From Maea johnstoni (lineage: Eukaryota; Annelida; Polychaeta; Spionida; Magelonidae): a stretch of 64,000 bases of DNA. Under the pieces are notes generated by a model. It had not been told where the DNA came from. It did no database searches and saw only the letters and a list, made by a program, of their open reading frames with translations. Below are positions 24,459 to 37,400 of the stretch, piece by piece; the stretch's first letter is position 1; each line of letters opens with the position of its first letter. Where the stretch lies: contig OZ012685.1 of assembly GCA_963942565.1 (NCBI GenBank), positions 46,490,097-46,554,096 of the forward strand, read 5' to 3'. The translations under genes and the position numbers were made by a program.

Positions 24459-24848
24459 GTAGCCCTGTGCTGCTCTTGTGATGCTCTTCTCACAGGCACT
24501 GAGCACTGCTTTATCATGTTGTGTTGTGTGGTCGTTTCTCCATTGGTTGTGAGTGTCATTATCTCTTGACTTGACATCATTGGCTTAGCTGCTTTCATTT
24601 AGGTAGCCTATATTATACCCTCTGTTAGTGTGAGCACTGCACCTTTATTATTGTCTCCCGTGTCCCTAGACCCAGGTTGAGTAGTGTTCCAGAAACGTAT
24701 TGTGTGGCTTTCTGCTGCTGATGCCTTGGTCTACTGTTGTCGTCTGGAGTGGAATCTATAGTAGTGTTCGAAGATCCTGCCTAGGTACATGAAGTCCGCT
24801 GTGGACATTTGCTCGACAGAGGCCATAACAGGGTTGTTATATTTACAG
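24459..24848 (+). other. Intron 8 (0.4 kb)
   Basis: From gtagcc to gttatatttacag. No features seen inside. Confidence 0.7.
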
Positions 24849-24908
24849 AAGCACCAAAAGACTCAGTCACTTCTGCAGAGGAAAAGGAGGAGATACATGA
24901 AACTGAAG
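24849..24908 (+). CDS. Internal mini-exon 9 (20 codons, phase 1-1)
   Basis: Acceptor gggttgttatatttacag and donor GAAG|gtatat bound 60 bases. The peptide is E-APKDSVTSAEEKEEIHETE: highly charged, Glu-rich, and with a composition (Glu, Ala, Pro, Lys, Val) already like the array in the next exon. Such tiny symmetric acidic exons are common in elastic or linker regions of giant proteins. Too short for the usual open-frame search; called from splice sites, phase and composition. Confidence 0.78.
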
Positions 24909-25458
24909 GTATATACTTGTACAACGATTGAGCATGTTTCAGTACATTTTTGTATCTGTTGGTGCATGGACTACCACTTGCTACAGGCCACAGACTACTC
25001 AGGTACTGTCAAAAGGAAAAAAAAAACCTATGCCAAAACAAACTGAGTGACGCTACTACACAGTTATCATTTACATCTCAATTGGTAGGACTGAAAGCGA
25101 GATTAATATATATCAACACCATTTCCACATTCTCTCTCCTTCTGTCTTGTCATGCATGAACATGCACATGCTATTCTTTGCATTGCCACAGCCATTTTCT
25201 TCTTGTGGCTCAACATGGATGACAACACACAACATTTTACTTGCAACATCTATTCAATCCAAGCACTTTTTGACATCTCTATAACTACAACAACAGTCAA
25301 AAATCTCTTGCCTCTTTGCAGCCTGACTGCTCTACTTTTGCTTTTTAAGCTTTTTTCTCTCCTTTTTAAAAAGTTATTTCCTCAGTATTCAGCTGACTTC
25401 TTAACCCTGTTCTCTATCTCCTTTCTTTCATGCTTCCTTACATTGGATGGATTTGAAG
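24909..25458 (+). other. Intron 9 (0.55 kb)
   Basis: From gtatat to a long pyrimidine tract (25403-25440) followed by ttgaag at 25453-25458. A branch-point-like cttaac lies near 25400. A CAG at 25385 is rejected as the acceptor because its phase is wrong. Nothing else seen. Confidence 0.65.
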
Positions 25459-28400
25459 GTAAACTTGAGAAAAAGGAACCTCCAAAAAGTGTCTCCTCAT
25501 TAATTTCTATATTTGAACAGAAGAAAGTAGATGAACCATCCACACCCCCTAAATCTCCTGCCAGGATACGTAAAGCAAAACGAACTATTAAATTTGTGGA
25601 ATTATTTGAAAAAGGCGAAGTATTAACTGGAGAGGATAACCTTAAGATATCGCCACAAGAAACCTTCCAGTTTTCACCTACACAAGAGCAATTAAGTGAG
25701 GATGAAGAAATTGATGTCATTCAAACTGTAATTTCAGAACTGGAATATCAAAGTGAAGAATTAGTTAGTAAACCTGGCAAAACCCAATCTGATTTATCAG
25801 AATTAAGTCCTGTAACAACTGAATCTCACATTCAAACAACAGATGACACACACACTGAAGACATGCAGAAGGAGAGGAGTGTTTATGTGGAAGTGACTGA
25901 AAGATCAACTCCAGTATTTGTTGATCAAACAAAAACAGAAGTGACTGAGGAACCTTGTGTGCATCTGGTTGACTCCAGTTTGGAGTCTGTAGAACCAATC
26001 ATAGCGGAAAAACGTGTGCCTGATTTATCTATGCAAATTGATGAAACCAAAGAACAAGAGCCAGACAAAACTATTGAATATGTGGAAAAAGGAATTTTAG
26101 AAACTGTTCAAACAGAGAAAGAAGTTCCTTTAGCACAGCAGATTTTAGAGGGTGAAATGCCACCCACTATTAAGCAACATCAAGAATCGTTATTGAAGGA
26201 AGCTGATGAAGTCTGGAAAGAAGCAATAATACATGATGAACAAAAAGACACTGTGATATCATATAAGAAGACTGATGAAGCCTTTGAAGATACTCATGTG
26301 ACACCCTTCAAAGCAGATGTGATATCGTCATATAAAGAAACTGTACCTGAAGGTGAAAAATACATTCCATCTGGAATTCAAATTATAGAAACCGAACCAT
26401 CCACAATAATCACATCTGATATATCTAGTGCACCAAAGGAGAAACATGAACTTGACATTACTACATATGCATTGCAAACTGATGAACAACTTTCTACTAA
26501 AAAGGCTATGACTGAAATTTCTCGTGAAGAGGCTGAAGAAGCCCCATTAGAAGAACCAGAAGTGACCGCAGTATCTCCAGTCAAGGAGGTAATTGAAATC
26601 CCTGAAAAGGTCAAGGAAGTAGCTGTTGAGGAGGCAGCTGCTGAAGTGGAAGAAGTTGAACCCATTGCTCCTGAAGAGGCTGAGGAAGCCCCTGCAGAGC
26701 CAACTAAAGAGAAACCTGCAGAGGTGGAAGCAGAGGTTGTAGAAGCCGCTGTTGAGCCCATTGAAGAGAAGCCTGCAGAAGTAGAGGAAGAAGAAGCCCC
26801 TGAAGAAGCTGCAGTCGAAGAGAAGCCTGAAGTGACTGAAATTCCTAGTGAAGAGGCTGAAGAAGCCCCATTAGTAGAGCCAGAAGTGACCGCAATATCT
26901 CCAATCAAGGAGGTAGCTGATATCCCTGAAAAGGTCAAGGAAGTAGCTGTGGAGGAGGCAGCTGCAGATGTGGTAGAAGTTGAACCTATAGCTCCAGAGA
27001 AGGTTGAAGAAGCCGCTGCTGAGCTTGCTGAAGAGATACATGCAGAAGTGGAGGTTGAAGAAACCCCCAAAGACGCTTCAGTTGAAGAGAAGCCTGAAGT
27101 GACTGAAATTCCTAGTGAAGAGGCTGAAGAAGCCCCATTAGAAGAGCCAGAATTGACCGCAGTATCTCCAATGAAGGAGGTAATTGAAATACCTGAAAAG
27201 GTCAAGGAAGTAGCTGTTGAGGAGGCAGCTGCTGAAGTGGTAGAAGTTGAACCCATTGCTCCTGAAGAGGCTGAGGAAGCCCCTGCCGAGCCAACTCAAG
27301 AGAAACCTACAGAGGTGGAAGCAGAGGTTGTAGAAGTCGCTGCTGAAGAAGCTGTAGTTGAAGCAGAGCATGTAGTGACTGATGTTCCTAGTGAAGAGGC
27401 TGAAGAAGCCCCATTAGAAGAGCCAGAAGTGACCGCAGTATCTCCAGTCAAGGAGGTAGTTGAAATCCCTGAAAAGGTCAAAGAAGTAGCTGTGGAGGAG
27501 GCAGCTGCTGAAGTGGTAGAAGTTGAACCCATAGCTCCAGAGAAGGTTGACGAAGCCGCTGCTGAGCCTACTGAAGAAGAGCCTGCAGTGCTTGAAGAAG
27601 CTGCTGCTGAGCCTGTTGAAGAGAAATCAGCAGAAGTAGAGGTAGAAGAAGCCCCTGAAGAAGCAGTAGTTGAAGAGAAGCTTGAAGTAACTGAAGTTCC
27701 CATTGAGGTAGCTGAAGAAACCCAACTAGAAGAGCCAGAAGTGACGGCAGTATCTCCAGTCAAGGAGGTAGTTGAAATCCCTGAAAAGGTCAAGGAAATA
27801 GTAGCTGTGGAGGAGGCAGAAGTTGAACCCATAGAAGCCCCATTAGAAGAGCCAGAATTGACCACAGTATCTCCAATGAAGGAGGTAGTTGAAATCCCTG
27901 AAAAGGTCAAGGAAGTAGCTGTGAAGGAGGCAGCTGCTGAAGTGGTAGCAGTTGAACCCATTGCTCCTGAAGAGGCTGAGGAAACCCCTGCAGAGCCAAC
28001 TGAAGAGAAACCTACAGAGGTGGAAGCAGAGGTTGTAGAAGCCGCTGCTGAGCCCTTTGTAGAGAAGCCTGCAGAAGTAGAAGAAGAAGAAGCCCCTGAA
28101 GAAGCTGTAGTAGAAGTACAGCCTGAAATCCCCGAAAAGGTCAAAGAAGTAGCTGTGGAGGAGGCAGCTGCTGAAGTGGTAGAAGTTGAACCCATAGCTC
28201 CAGAGAAGGTTGAAGAAGCCGTTGCTGAGCCTGCTGAAGAAGAGCCTGCAGTGCTTGAAGAAGCCGCTGCTGAGCCTGTTAAAGAGAAATCAGCAGAAGT
28301 GGAGGTAGAAGAAGCCCCTGAAGAAGCAGTAGTTGAAGAGAAGCTTGAAGTGACTGAAGTTCCCATTGAGGTAGCTGAAGAAACCCAACTAGAAGAGCCA

Positions 28401-31400
28401 GAAGTGATCGCAGTATCTCCAGTCAAGGAGGTAGTTGAAATCCCTGAAAAGGTCAAGGAAGTAGCTGTGGAGGAAGCCGCTGCTGAAGTGGTAGAAGTTG
28501 AACTCATTGCTCCTGAAGAGGCTGAGGAAGCCCCTGCAGAGCCAACTGAAGAGAAACCTGCAGAGGTGGAAGCAGAGGTTGTAGAAGCCGCTGCTGAGCC
28601 CATTGTAGAGAAGCTTGCAGAAGTAAGGAAAGAAGAAGCCCCTCAAGAAGCCGTAGTTGAAGCAGAGCCTGTTGTGACTGAAGTTCCTAGTGAAGAGGCT
28701 GAAGAAGCCCCATTAGAAGAGCCAGAAGTGACTGCAGTATCTCCAATCAAGGAGGTAGTTGAAATACCAGACAAGGTCAAGGAAGTAGCTGTGGAGGAGG
28801 CAGAAGTTGAACCCATTGCTCCTGAAAAGGCTGAGGAAGCCCCTGCAGAGCCAACTGAAGAGAAACCTGCAGAGGTGGAAGCAGAGGTTGTAGAAGCCGC
28901 TGCTGAGCCCATTGTAGAGAAGCTTGCAGAAGTAGAGAAAGAAGAAGCCCCTGAAGAAGCTGTAGTTGAAGCAGAGCCTGTATTGACTGAAGTTCCTAGT
29001 GAAGAGGCTGAAGAAGCCCCATTAGAAGAGCCAGAAGTGACTGCAGTATCTCCAATCAAGGAGGTTGTTGAAATACCAGAAAAGGTCAAGGAAATAGCTG
29101 TGAAGGAGGCAGAAGTTGAACCCATTGCTCCTAAAAAGGCTGAGGAAGCCCCTGCAGTGCCAACTGAAAAGCCTTCAGAGGTGGAAGCAGAGGTTGTAGA
29201 AGCCGCTGCTAAGCCCATTGTAATGAAGCGTGCAGAAGTAGAGAAAGAAGAAGCCCCTGAAGAAGCTGTAGTTGAAGCAGAGCCTGTAGTGACTGAAGTT
29301 CCTAGTGAAGAGGCTGAAGAAGCCCCATTAGAAGAGCCAGAAGTGACTGCAGTATCTCCAATCAAGGAGGTAGTTGAAATACCAGAAATGGTCAAGGAAG
29401 TAGCTGTGGTGGAGGCAGAAATTGAACCCATTGCTCCTGAAGAGGCTGAGGAAGCCCCTGCAGAGCCAACTGAAGAGAAACCTGCAGAGGTGGAAGCAGA
29501 GGTTGTAGAAGCCGCTGCTATGCCCATTGTAATGAAGCGTGCAGAAGTAGAGAAAGAAGAAGCCCCTGAAGAAGCTGTAGTTGAAGCAGAGCCTGTAGTG
29601 ACTGAAGTTCCTAGTGAAGAGGCTGAAGAAGCCCCATTAGAAGAGCCAGAAGTGACTGCAGTATCTCCAATCAAGGAGGTAATTGAAATCCCCGAAAAGG
29701 TCAAAGAAGTAGCTGTGGAGGAGGCAGCTGCTGAAGTGGTTGAAGTTGAACCCATAGCTCCAGAGAAGGTTGAAGAAGCCGCTGCTGAGCCTGCTGAAGA
29801 AGAGCCTGCAGTGCTTGAAGAAGCCGCTGCTGAGCCTGTTAAAGAGAAATCAGCAGAAGTGGAGGTAGAAGAAGCCCCTGAAGAAGCAGTAGTTGAAGAG
29901 AAGCTTGAAGTGACTGAAGTTCCCATTGAGGTAGCCGAAGAAACCCAACTAGAAGAGCCAGAAGTGACCGCAGTATCTCCAGTCAAGGAGGTAGTTGAAA
30001 TCCCTGAAAAGGTCAAGGAAGTAGCTGTGGAGGAGGCAGCTGCTGAAGTGGTAGAAGTTGAACTCATTGCCCCTGAAGAGGCTGAGGAAGCCCCTGCAGA
30101 GCCAACTGAAGAGAAACCTACAGAGGTGGAAGCAGAGGTTGTAGGAGCCGCTGCTGAGCCCTTTGTAGAGAAGCCTGCAGAAGTAGAGGAAGAAGAAGCC
30201 CCTGAAGAAGCTGTAGTAGAAGTACAGCCTGAAGTGACTGAAATTCCAATTGAGAAGCCTGAAGAAGCCACATTAAAAGAGCCAAAATTGACCGCAGTAC
30301 CTCCAATGAAGGAGGTAGTTGAAATCCCTGAAAAGGTCAAGGAAGTAGCTGTGGAGGAGGCAGCTGCTGAAGTGGTAGCGATTGAACCCATTGCTCCTGA
30401 AGAGGCTGAGGAAGCCCCTGCAGAGCCAACTAAAGAGAAACCTACAGAGGTGGAAGCAGAGGTTGTAGAAGCCGCTGCTGAGCCCATTGTAGAGAAGCCT
30501 GCAGAAGTAGAGGGAGAAGAAGCCCCTGAAGAAGCTGCAGTTGAAGAGAAGCCTGAAGTGACTGAAATTCCTAGTGAAAAGGCTGAAGAAGCCCCATTAG
30601 AAGAGCCAGAAGTGACCGCAGTATCTCCAGTGGTAGAAGTTGAACTCATTGCTCCTGAAGAGGCTGAGGAAGCCCCTGCAGAGCCAACTGAAGAGAAACC
30701 TGCAGAGGTGGAAGCAGAGGTTGTAGAAGCCGCTGCTGAGCCCATTGTAGAGAAGCCTGCAGATGTAGAGAAAGAAGAAGCCCCTGAAGAAGCTGTAGTT
30801 GAAGCAGAGCCTGTAGTGACTGAAGTTCCTAGTGAAGAGGCTGAAGAAGCCCCATTAGAAGAGCCAGAAGTGACTGCAGTATCTCCAATCAAGGAGGTAG
30901 TTGAAATACCAGAAAAGGTCAAGGAAGTAGCTGTGGAGGAGGCAGAAGTTGAACCCATTGCTCCTGAAAAGGCTGAGGAAGCCCCTGCAGAGCCAACTGA
31001 AGAGAAACCTGCAGAGGTGGAAGCAGAGGTTGTTGAAGCCGCTGCTGAGCCCATTGTAATGAAGCGTGCAGAAGTAGAGAAAGAAGAAGCCCCTGAAGAA
31101 GCTGTAGTTGAAGCAGAGCCTGTAGTGACTGAAGTTCCTAGTGAAGAGGCTGAAGAAGCCCCATTAGAAGAGCCAGAAGTGACTGCGGTATCTCCAATCA
31201 AGGAGGTAATTGAAATCCCCGAAAAGGTCAAAGAAGTAGCTGTGGAGGAGGCAGCTGCTGAAGTGGTAGAAGTTGAACCCATAGCTCCAGAGAAGGTTGA
31301 AGAAGCCGCTGCTGAGCCTGCTGAAGAAGAGCCTGCAGTGCTTGAAGAAGCCGCTGCTGAGCCTGTTAAAGAGAAATCAGCAGAAGTGGAGGTAGAAGAA

Positions 31401-34400
31401 GCCCCTGAAGAAGCAGTAGTTGAAGAGAAGCTTGAAGTGACTGAAGTTCCCATTGAGGTAGCTGAAGAAACCCAACTAGAAGAGCCAGAAGTGACCGCAG
31501 TATCTCCAGTCAAGGAGGTAGTTGAAATCCCTGAAAAGGTCAAGGAAGTAGCTGTGGAGGAGGCAGCTGCTGAAGTGGTAGAAGTTGAACTCATTGCCCC
31601 TGAAGAGGCTGAGGAAGCCCCTGCAGAGCCAACTGAAGAGAAACCTACAGAGGTGGAAGCAGAGGTTGTAGAAGCCGCTGCTGAGCCCTTTGTAGAGAAG
31701 CCTGCAGAAGTAGAGGAAGAAGAAGCCCCTGAAGAAGCTGTAGTAGAAGTACAGCCTGAAGTGACTGAAATTCCAATTGAGAAACCTGAAGAAGCCCCAT
31801 TAAAAGAGCCGAAATTGACCGCAGTATCTCCAATGAAGGAGGTAGTTGAAATCCCTGAAAAGGTCAAGGAAGTAGCTGTGGAGGAGGCAGCTGCTGAAGT
31901 GGTAGCAATTGAACCCATTGCTCCTGAAGAGGCTGGGGAAGCCCCTGCAGAGCCAACTAAAGAGAAACCTACAGAGGTGGAAGCAGAGGTTGTAGAAGCC
32001 GCTGCTGAGCCCATTGTAGAGAAGCCTGCAGAAGTAGAGGGAGAAGAAGCCCCTGAAGAAGCTGCAGTTGAAGAGAAGCCTGAAGTGACTGAAATTCCTA
32101 GTGAAAAGGCTGAAGAAGCCCCATTAGAAGAGCCAGAAGTGACTGCAGTATCTCCAGTCAAGGAGGTAGTTGAAATCCCTGAAAAGGTCAAGGAAGTAGC
32201 TGTGGAGGAGGCAGCTGCTGAAGTGGTAGAAGTTGAACTCATTGCTCCTGAAGAGGCTGAGGAAGCCCCTGCAGAGCCAACTGAAGAGAAACCTGCAGAG
32301 GTGGAAGCAGAGGTTGTAGAAGCCGCTGCTGAGCCCATTGTAGAGAAGCCTGCAGATGTAGAGAAAGAAGAAGCCCCTGAAGAAGCTGTAGTTGAAGCAG
32401 AGCCTGTAGTGACTGAAGTTCCTAGTGAAGAGGCTGAAGAAGCCCCATTAGAAGAGCCAGAAGTGACTGCAGTATCTCCAATCAAGGAGGTAGTTGAAAT
32501 ACCAGAAAAGGTCAAGGAAGTAGCTGTGGAGGAGGCAGAAATTGAACCCATTGCTCCTGAAAAGGCTGAGGAAGCCCCTGCAGAGCCAACTGAAGAGAAA
32601 CCTGCAGAGGTGGAAGCAGAGGTTGTTGAAGCCGCTGCTGAGCCCATTGTAATGAAGCGTGCAGAAGTAGAGAAAGAAGAAGCCCCTGAAGAAGCTGTAG
32701 TTGAAGCAGAGCCTGTAGTGACTGAAGTTCCTAGTGAAGAGGCTGAAGAAGCCCCATTAGAAGAGCCAGAAGTGACTGCGGTATCTCCAATCAAGGAGGT
32801 AATTGAAATCCCCGAAAAGGTCAAAGAAGTAGCTGTGGAGGAGGCAGCTGCTGAAGTGGTAGAAGTTGAACCCATAGCTCCAGAGAAGGTTGAAGAAGCC
32901 GCTGCTGAGCCTGCTGAAGAAGAGCCTGCAGTGCTTGAAGAAGCCGCTGCTGAGCCTGTTAAAGAGAAATCAGCAGAAGTGGAGGTAGAAGAAGCCCCTG
33001 AAGAAGCAGTAGTTAAAGAGAAGCTTGAAGTGACTGAAGTTCCCATTGAGGTAGCTGAAGAAACCCAACTAGAAGAGCCAGAAGTGATCGCAGTATCTCC
33101 AGTCAAGGAGGTAGTTGAAATCCCTGAAAAGGTCAAGGAAGTAGCTGTGGAGGAGGCAGCTGCTGAAGTGGTAGAAGTTGAACCCATTGCTCCTGAAGAG
33201 GCTGAGGAAGCCCCTGCAGAGCCAACTGAAGAGAAACCTGCAGAGGTGGAAGCAGAGGTTGTAGAAGCCGCTGCTGAGCCCATTGTAGAGAAGCTTGCAG
33301 AAGTAGAGAAAGAAGAAGCCCCTCAAGAAGCCGTAGTTGAAGCAGAGCCTGTTGTGACTGAAGTTCCTAGTGAAGAGGCTGAAGAAGCCCCATTAGAAGA
33401 GCCAGAAGTGACTGCAGTATCTCCAATTGCGGAGGTAGTTGAAATACCTGAAAAGGTCAAGGAAGTAGCTGTGGAGGAGGCAGAAGTTGAACCCATTGCT
33501 CCTGAAAAGGCTGAGGAAGCCCCTGCAGAGCCAACTGAAGAGAAACCTGCAGAGGTGGAAGCAGAGGTTGTAGAAGCCGCTGCTGAGCCCATTGTAGAGA
33601 AGCTTGCAGAAGTAGAGAAAGAAGAAGCCCCTGAAGAAGCTGTAGTTGAAGCAGAGCCTGTAGTGACTGAAGTTCCTAGTGAAGAGGCTGAAGAAGCCCC
33701 ATTAGAAGAGCCAGAAGTGACTGCTGTATCTCCAATCAAGGAGGTTGTTGAAATACCAGAAAAGGTCAAGGAAATAGCTGTGGAGGCAGAAGTTGAACCC
33801 ATTGCTCCTAAAAAGGCTGAGGAAGCCCCTGCAGTGCCAATTGAAAAGCCTTCAGAGGTGGAAGCAGAGGTTGTAGAAGCCGCTGCTAAGCCCATTGTAA
33901 CGAAGCATGCAGAAGTAGAGAAAGAAGAAGCCCCTGAAGAAGCTGTAGTTGAAGCAGAGCCTGTAGTGACTGAAGTTCCTAGTGAAGAGGCTGAAGAAGC
34001 CCCATTAGAAGAGCCAGAAGTGACTGCAGTATCTCCAATCAAGGAGGTAGTTGAAATACCAGAAATGGTCAAGGAAGTAGCTGTGGAGGAGGCAGAAGTT
34101 GAACCCATTGCTCCTGAAAAGGCTGAGGACGCCCCTGCAGAGCCAACTGAAGAGAAACCTGCAGAGGTGGAAGCAGAGGTTGTAGAAGCCGCTGCTAAGC
34201 CCATTGTAATGAAGCGTGCAGAAGTAGAGAAAGAAGAAACCCCTAAAGAAGCTGTAGTTGAAGCAGAGCCTGTAGGGACTGAAGTTCCTAGTGAAGAGGC
34301 TGAAGAAGCCCCATTAGAAGAGCCAGAAGTGACTGCAGTATCTCCAATCAAGGAGGTTGTTGAAATACCAGAAAAGGTCAAGGAAGTAGCTGTGGAGGAG

Positions 34401-37400
34401 GCAGAAGTTGAACACATTGCTCCTGAAAAGGCTGAGGAAGCCCCTGCAGAGCCAACTGAAGAGAAACCTGCAGAGGTGGAAGCAGAGGTTGTTGAAGCCG
34501 CTGCTGAGCCCATTGTAATGAAGCGTGCAGAAGTAGAGAAAGAAGAAGCCCCTGAAGAAGCTGTAGTTGAAGCAGAGCCTGTAGTGACTGAAGTTCCTAG
34601 TGAAGAGGCTGAAGAAGCCCCATTAGAAGAGCCAGAAGTGACTGCAGTATCTCCAATCAAGGAGGTAATTGAAATCCCCGAAAAGGTCAAAGAAGTAGCT
34701 GTGGAGGAGGCAGCTGCTGAAGTGGTAGAAGTTGAACCCATAGCTCCAGAGAAGGTTGAAGAAGCCGTTGCTGAGCCTGCTGAAGAAGAGCCTGCAGTGC
34801 TTGAAGAAGCCGCTGCTGAGCCTGTTAAAGAGAAATCAGCAGAAGTGGAGGTAGAAGAAGCCCCTGAAGAAGCAGTAGTTGAAGAGAAGCTTGAAGTGAC
34901 CGAAGTTCCCATTGAGGTAGCTGAAGAAACCCAACTAGAAGAGCCAGAAGTGATCGCAGTATCTCCAGTCAAGGAGGTAGTTGAAATCCCTGAAAAGGTC
35001 AAGGAAGTAGCTGTGGAGGAGACAGCTGCTGAAGTGGTAGATGTTGAACTCATTGCTCCTGAAGAGGCTGAGGAAGCCCCTGCAGAGCCAACTGAAGAGA
35101 AACCTGCAGAGGTGGAAGCAGAGGTTGTAGAAGCCGCTGCTGAGCCCATTGTAGAGAAGCTTGCAGAAGTAGAGAAAGAAGAAGCCCCTCAAGAAGCCGT
35201 AGTTGAAGCAGAGCCTGTTGTGACTGAAGTTCCTAGTGAAGAGGCTGAAGAAGCCCCATTAGAAGAGCCAGAAGTGACTGCAGTATCTCCAATCAAGGAG
35301 GTAGTTGAAATACCAGACAAGGTCAAGGAAGTAGCTGTGGAGGAGGCAGAAGTTGAACCCATTGCTCCTGAAAAGGCTGAGGAAGCCCCTGCAGAGCCAA
35401 CTGAAGAGAAACCTGCAGAGGTGGAAGCAGATGTTGTAGAAGCCGCTGCTGAGCCCATTGTAGAGAAGCTTGCAGAAGTAGAGAAAGAAGAAGCCCCTGA
35501 AGAAGCTGTAGTTGAAGCAGAGCCTGTAGTGACTGAAGTTCCTAGTGAAGAGGCTGAAGAAGCCCCATTAGAAGAGCCAGAAGTGACTGCAGTATCTCCA
35601 ATCAAGGAGGTTGTTGAAATACCAGAAAAGGTCAAGGAAATAGCTGTGGAGGAGGCAGAAGTTGAACCCATTGCTCCTAAAAAGGCTGAGGAAGCCCCTG
35701 CAGTGCCAACTGAAAAGCCTTCAGAGGTGGAAGCAGAGGTTGTAGAAGCCGCTGCTAAGCCCATTGTAATGAAGCGTGCAGAAGTAGAGAAAGAAGAAGC
35801 CCCTGAAGAAGCTGTAGTTGAAGCAGAGCCTGTAGTGACTGAAGTTCCTAGTGAAGAGGCTGAAGAAGCCCCATTAGAAGAGCCAGAAGTGACTGCAGTA
35901 TCTCCAATCAAGGAGGTAGTTGAAATACCAGACAAGGTCAAGGAAGTAGCTGTGGAGGAGGCAGAAGTTGAACCCATTGCTCCTGAAAAGGCTGAGGAAG
36001 CCCCTGCAGAGCCAACTGAAGAGAAACCTGCAGAGGTGGAAGCAGAGGTTGTAGAAGCCGCTGCTGAGCCCATTGTAGGGAAGCTTGCAGAAGTAGAGAA
36101 AGAAGAAGCCCCTGAAGAAGCTGTAGTTGAAGCAGAGCCTGTAGTGACTGAAGTTCCTAGTGAAGAGGCTGAAGAAGCCCCATTAGAAGAGCCAGAAGTG
36201 ACTGCAGTATCTCCAATCAAGGAGGTTGTTGAAATACCAGAAAAGGTCAAGGAAATAGCTGTGGAGGAGGCAGAAGTTGAACCCATTGCTCCTAAAAAGG
36301 CTGAGGAAGCCCCTGCAGTGCCAACTGAAAAGCCTTCAGAGGTGGAAGCAGAGGTTGTAGAAGCCGCTGCTAAGCCCATTGTAATGAAGCGTGCAGAAGT
36401 AGAGAAAGAAGAAGCCCCTGAAGAAGCTGTAGTTGAAGCAGAGCCTGTAGTGACTGAAGTTCCTAGTGAAGAGGCTGAAGAAGCCCCATTAGAAGAGCCA
36501 GAAGTGACTGCAGTATCTCCAATCAAGGAGGTAGTTGAAATACCAGAAATGGTCAAGGAAGTAGCTGTGGAGGAGGCAGAAGTTGAACCCATTGCTCCTG
36601 AAAAGGCTGAGGAAGCCCCTGCAGAGCCAACTGAAGAGAAACCTGCAGAGGTGGAAGCAGAGGTTGTAGAAGCCGCTGCTATGCCCATTGTAATGAAGCG
36701 TGCAGAAGTAGAGAAAGAAGAAGCCCCTGAAGAAGCTGTAGTTGAAGCAGAGCCTGTAGTGACTGAAGTTCCTAGTGAAGAGGCTGAAGAAGCCCCATTA
36801 GAAGAGCCAGAAGTGACTGCAGTATCTCCAATCAAGGAGGTAATTGAAATCCCCGAAAAGGTCAAAGAAGTAGCTGTGGAGGAGGCAGCTGCTGAAGTGG
36901 TAGAAGTTGAACCCATAGCTCCAGAGAAGGTTGAAGAAGCCGCTGCTGAGCCTGCTGAAGAAGAGCCTGCAGTGCTTGAAGAAGCCGCTGCTGAGCCTGT
37001 TAAAGAGAAATCAGCAGAAGTGGAGGTAGAAGAAGCCCCTGAAGAAGCAGTAGTTGAAGAGAAGCTTGAAGTGACTGAAGGTCCAATTGAGGTAGCTGAA
37101 GAAACCCAACTAGAAGAGCCAGAAGTGACCGCAGTATCTCCAGTCAAGGAGGTAGTTGAAATCCCTGAAAAGGTCAAGGAAGTAGCTGTGGAGGAGGCAG
37201 CTGCTGAAGTGGTAGAAGTTGAACTCATTGCCCCTGAAGAGGCTGAGGAAGCCCCTGCAGAGCCAACTGAAGAGAAACCTACAGAGGTGGAAGCAGAGGT
37301 TGTAGAAGCCGCTGCTGAGCCCTTTGTAGAGAAGCCTGCAGAAGTAGAGGAAGAAGAAGCCCCTGAAGAAGCTGTAGTAGAAGTACAGCCTGAAGTGACT

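Noticed and set aside
25386-25458. Upstream extension of the giant exon from the CAG at 25383-25385
   Set aside because: The frame is open but that acceptor gives the wrong phase, and the 24 codons are hydrophobic translation of a pyrimidine tract.
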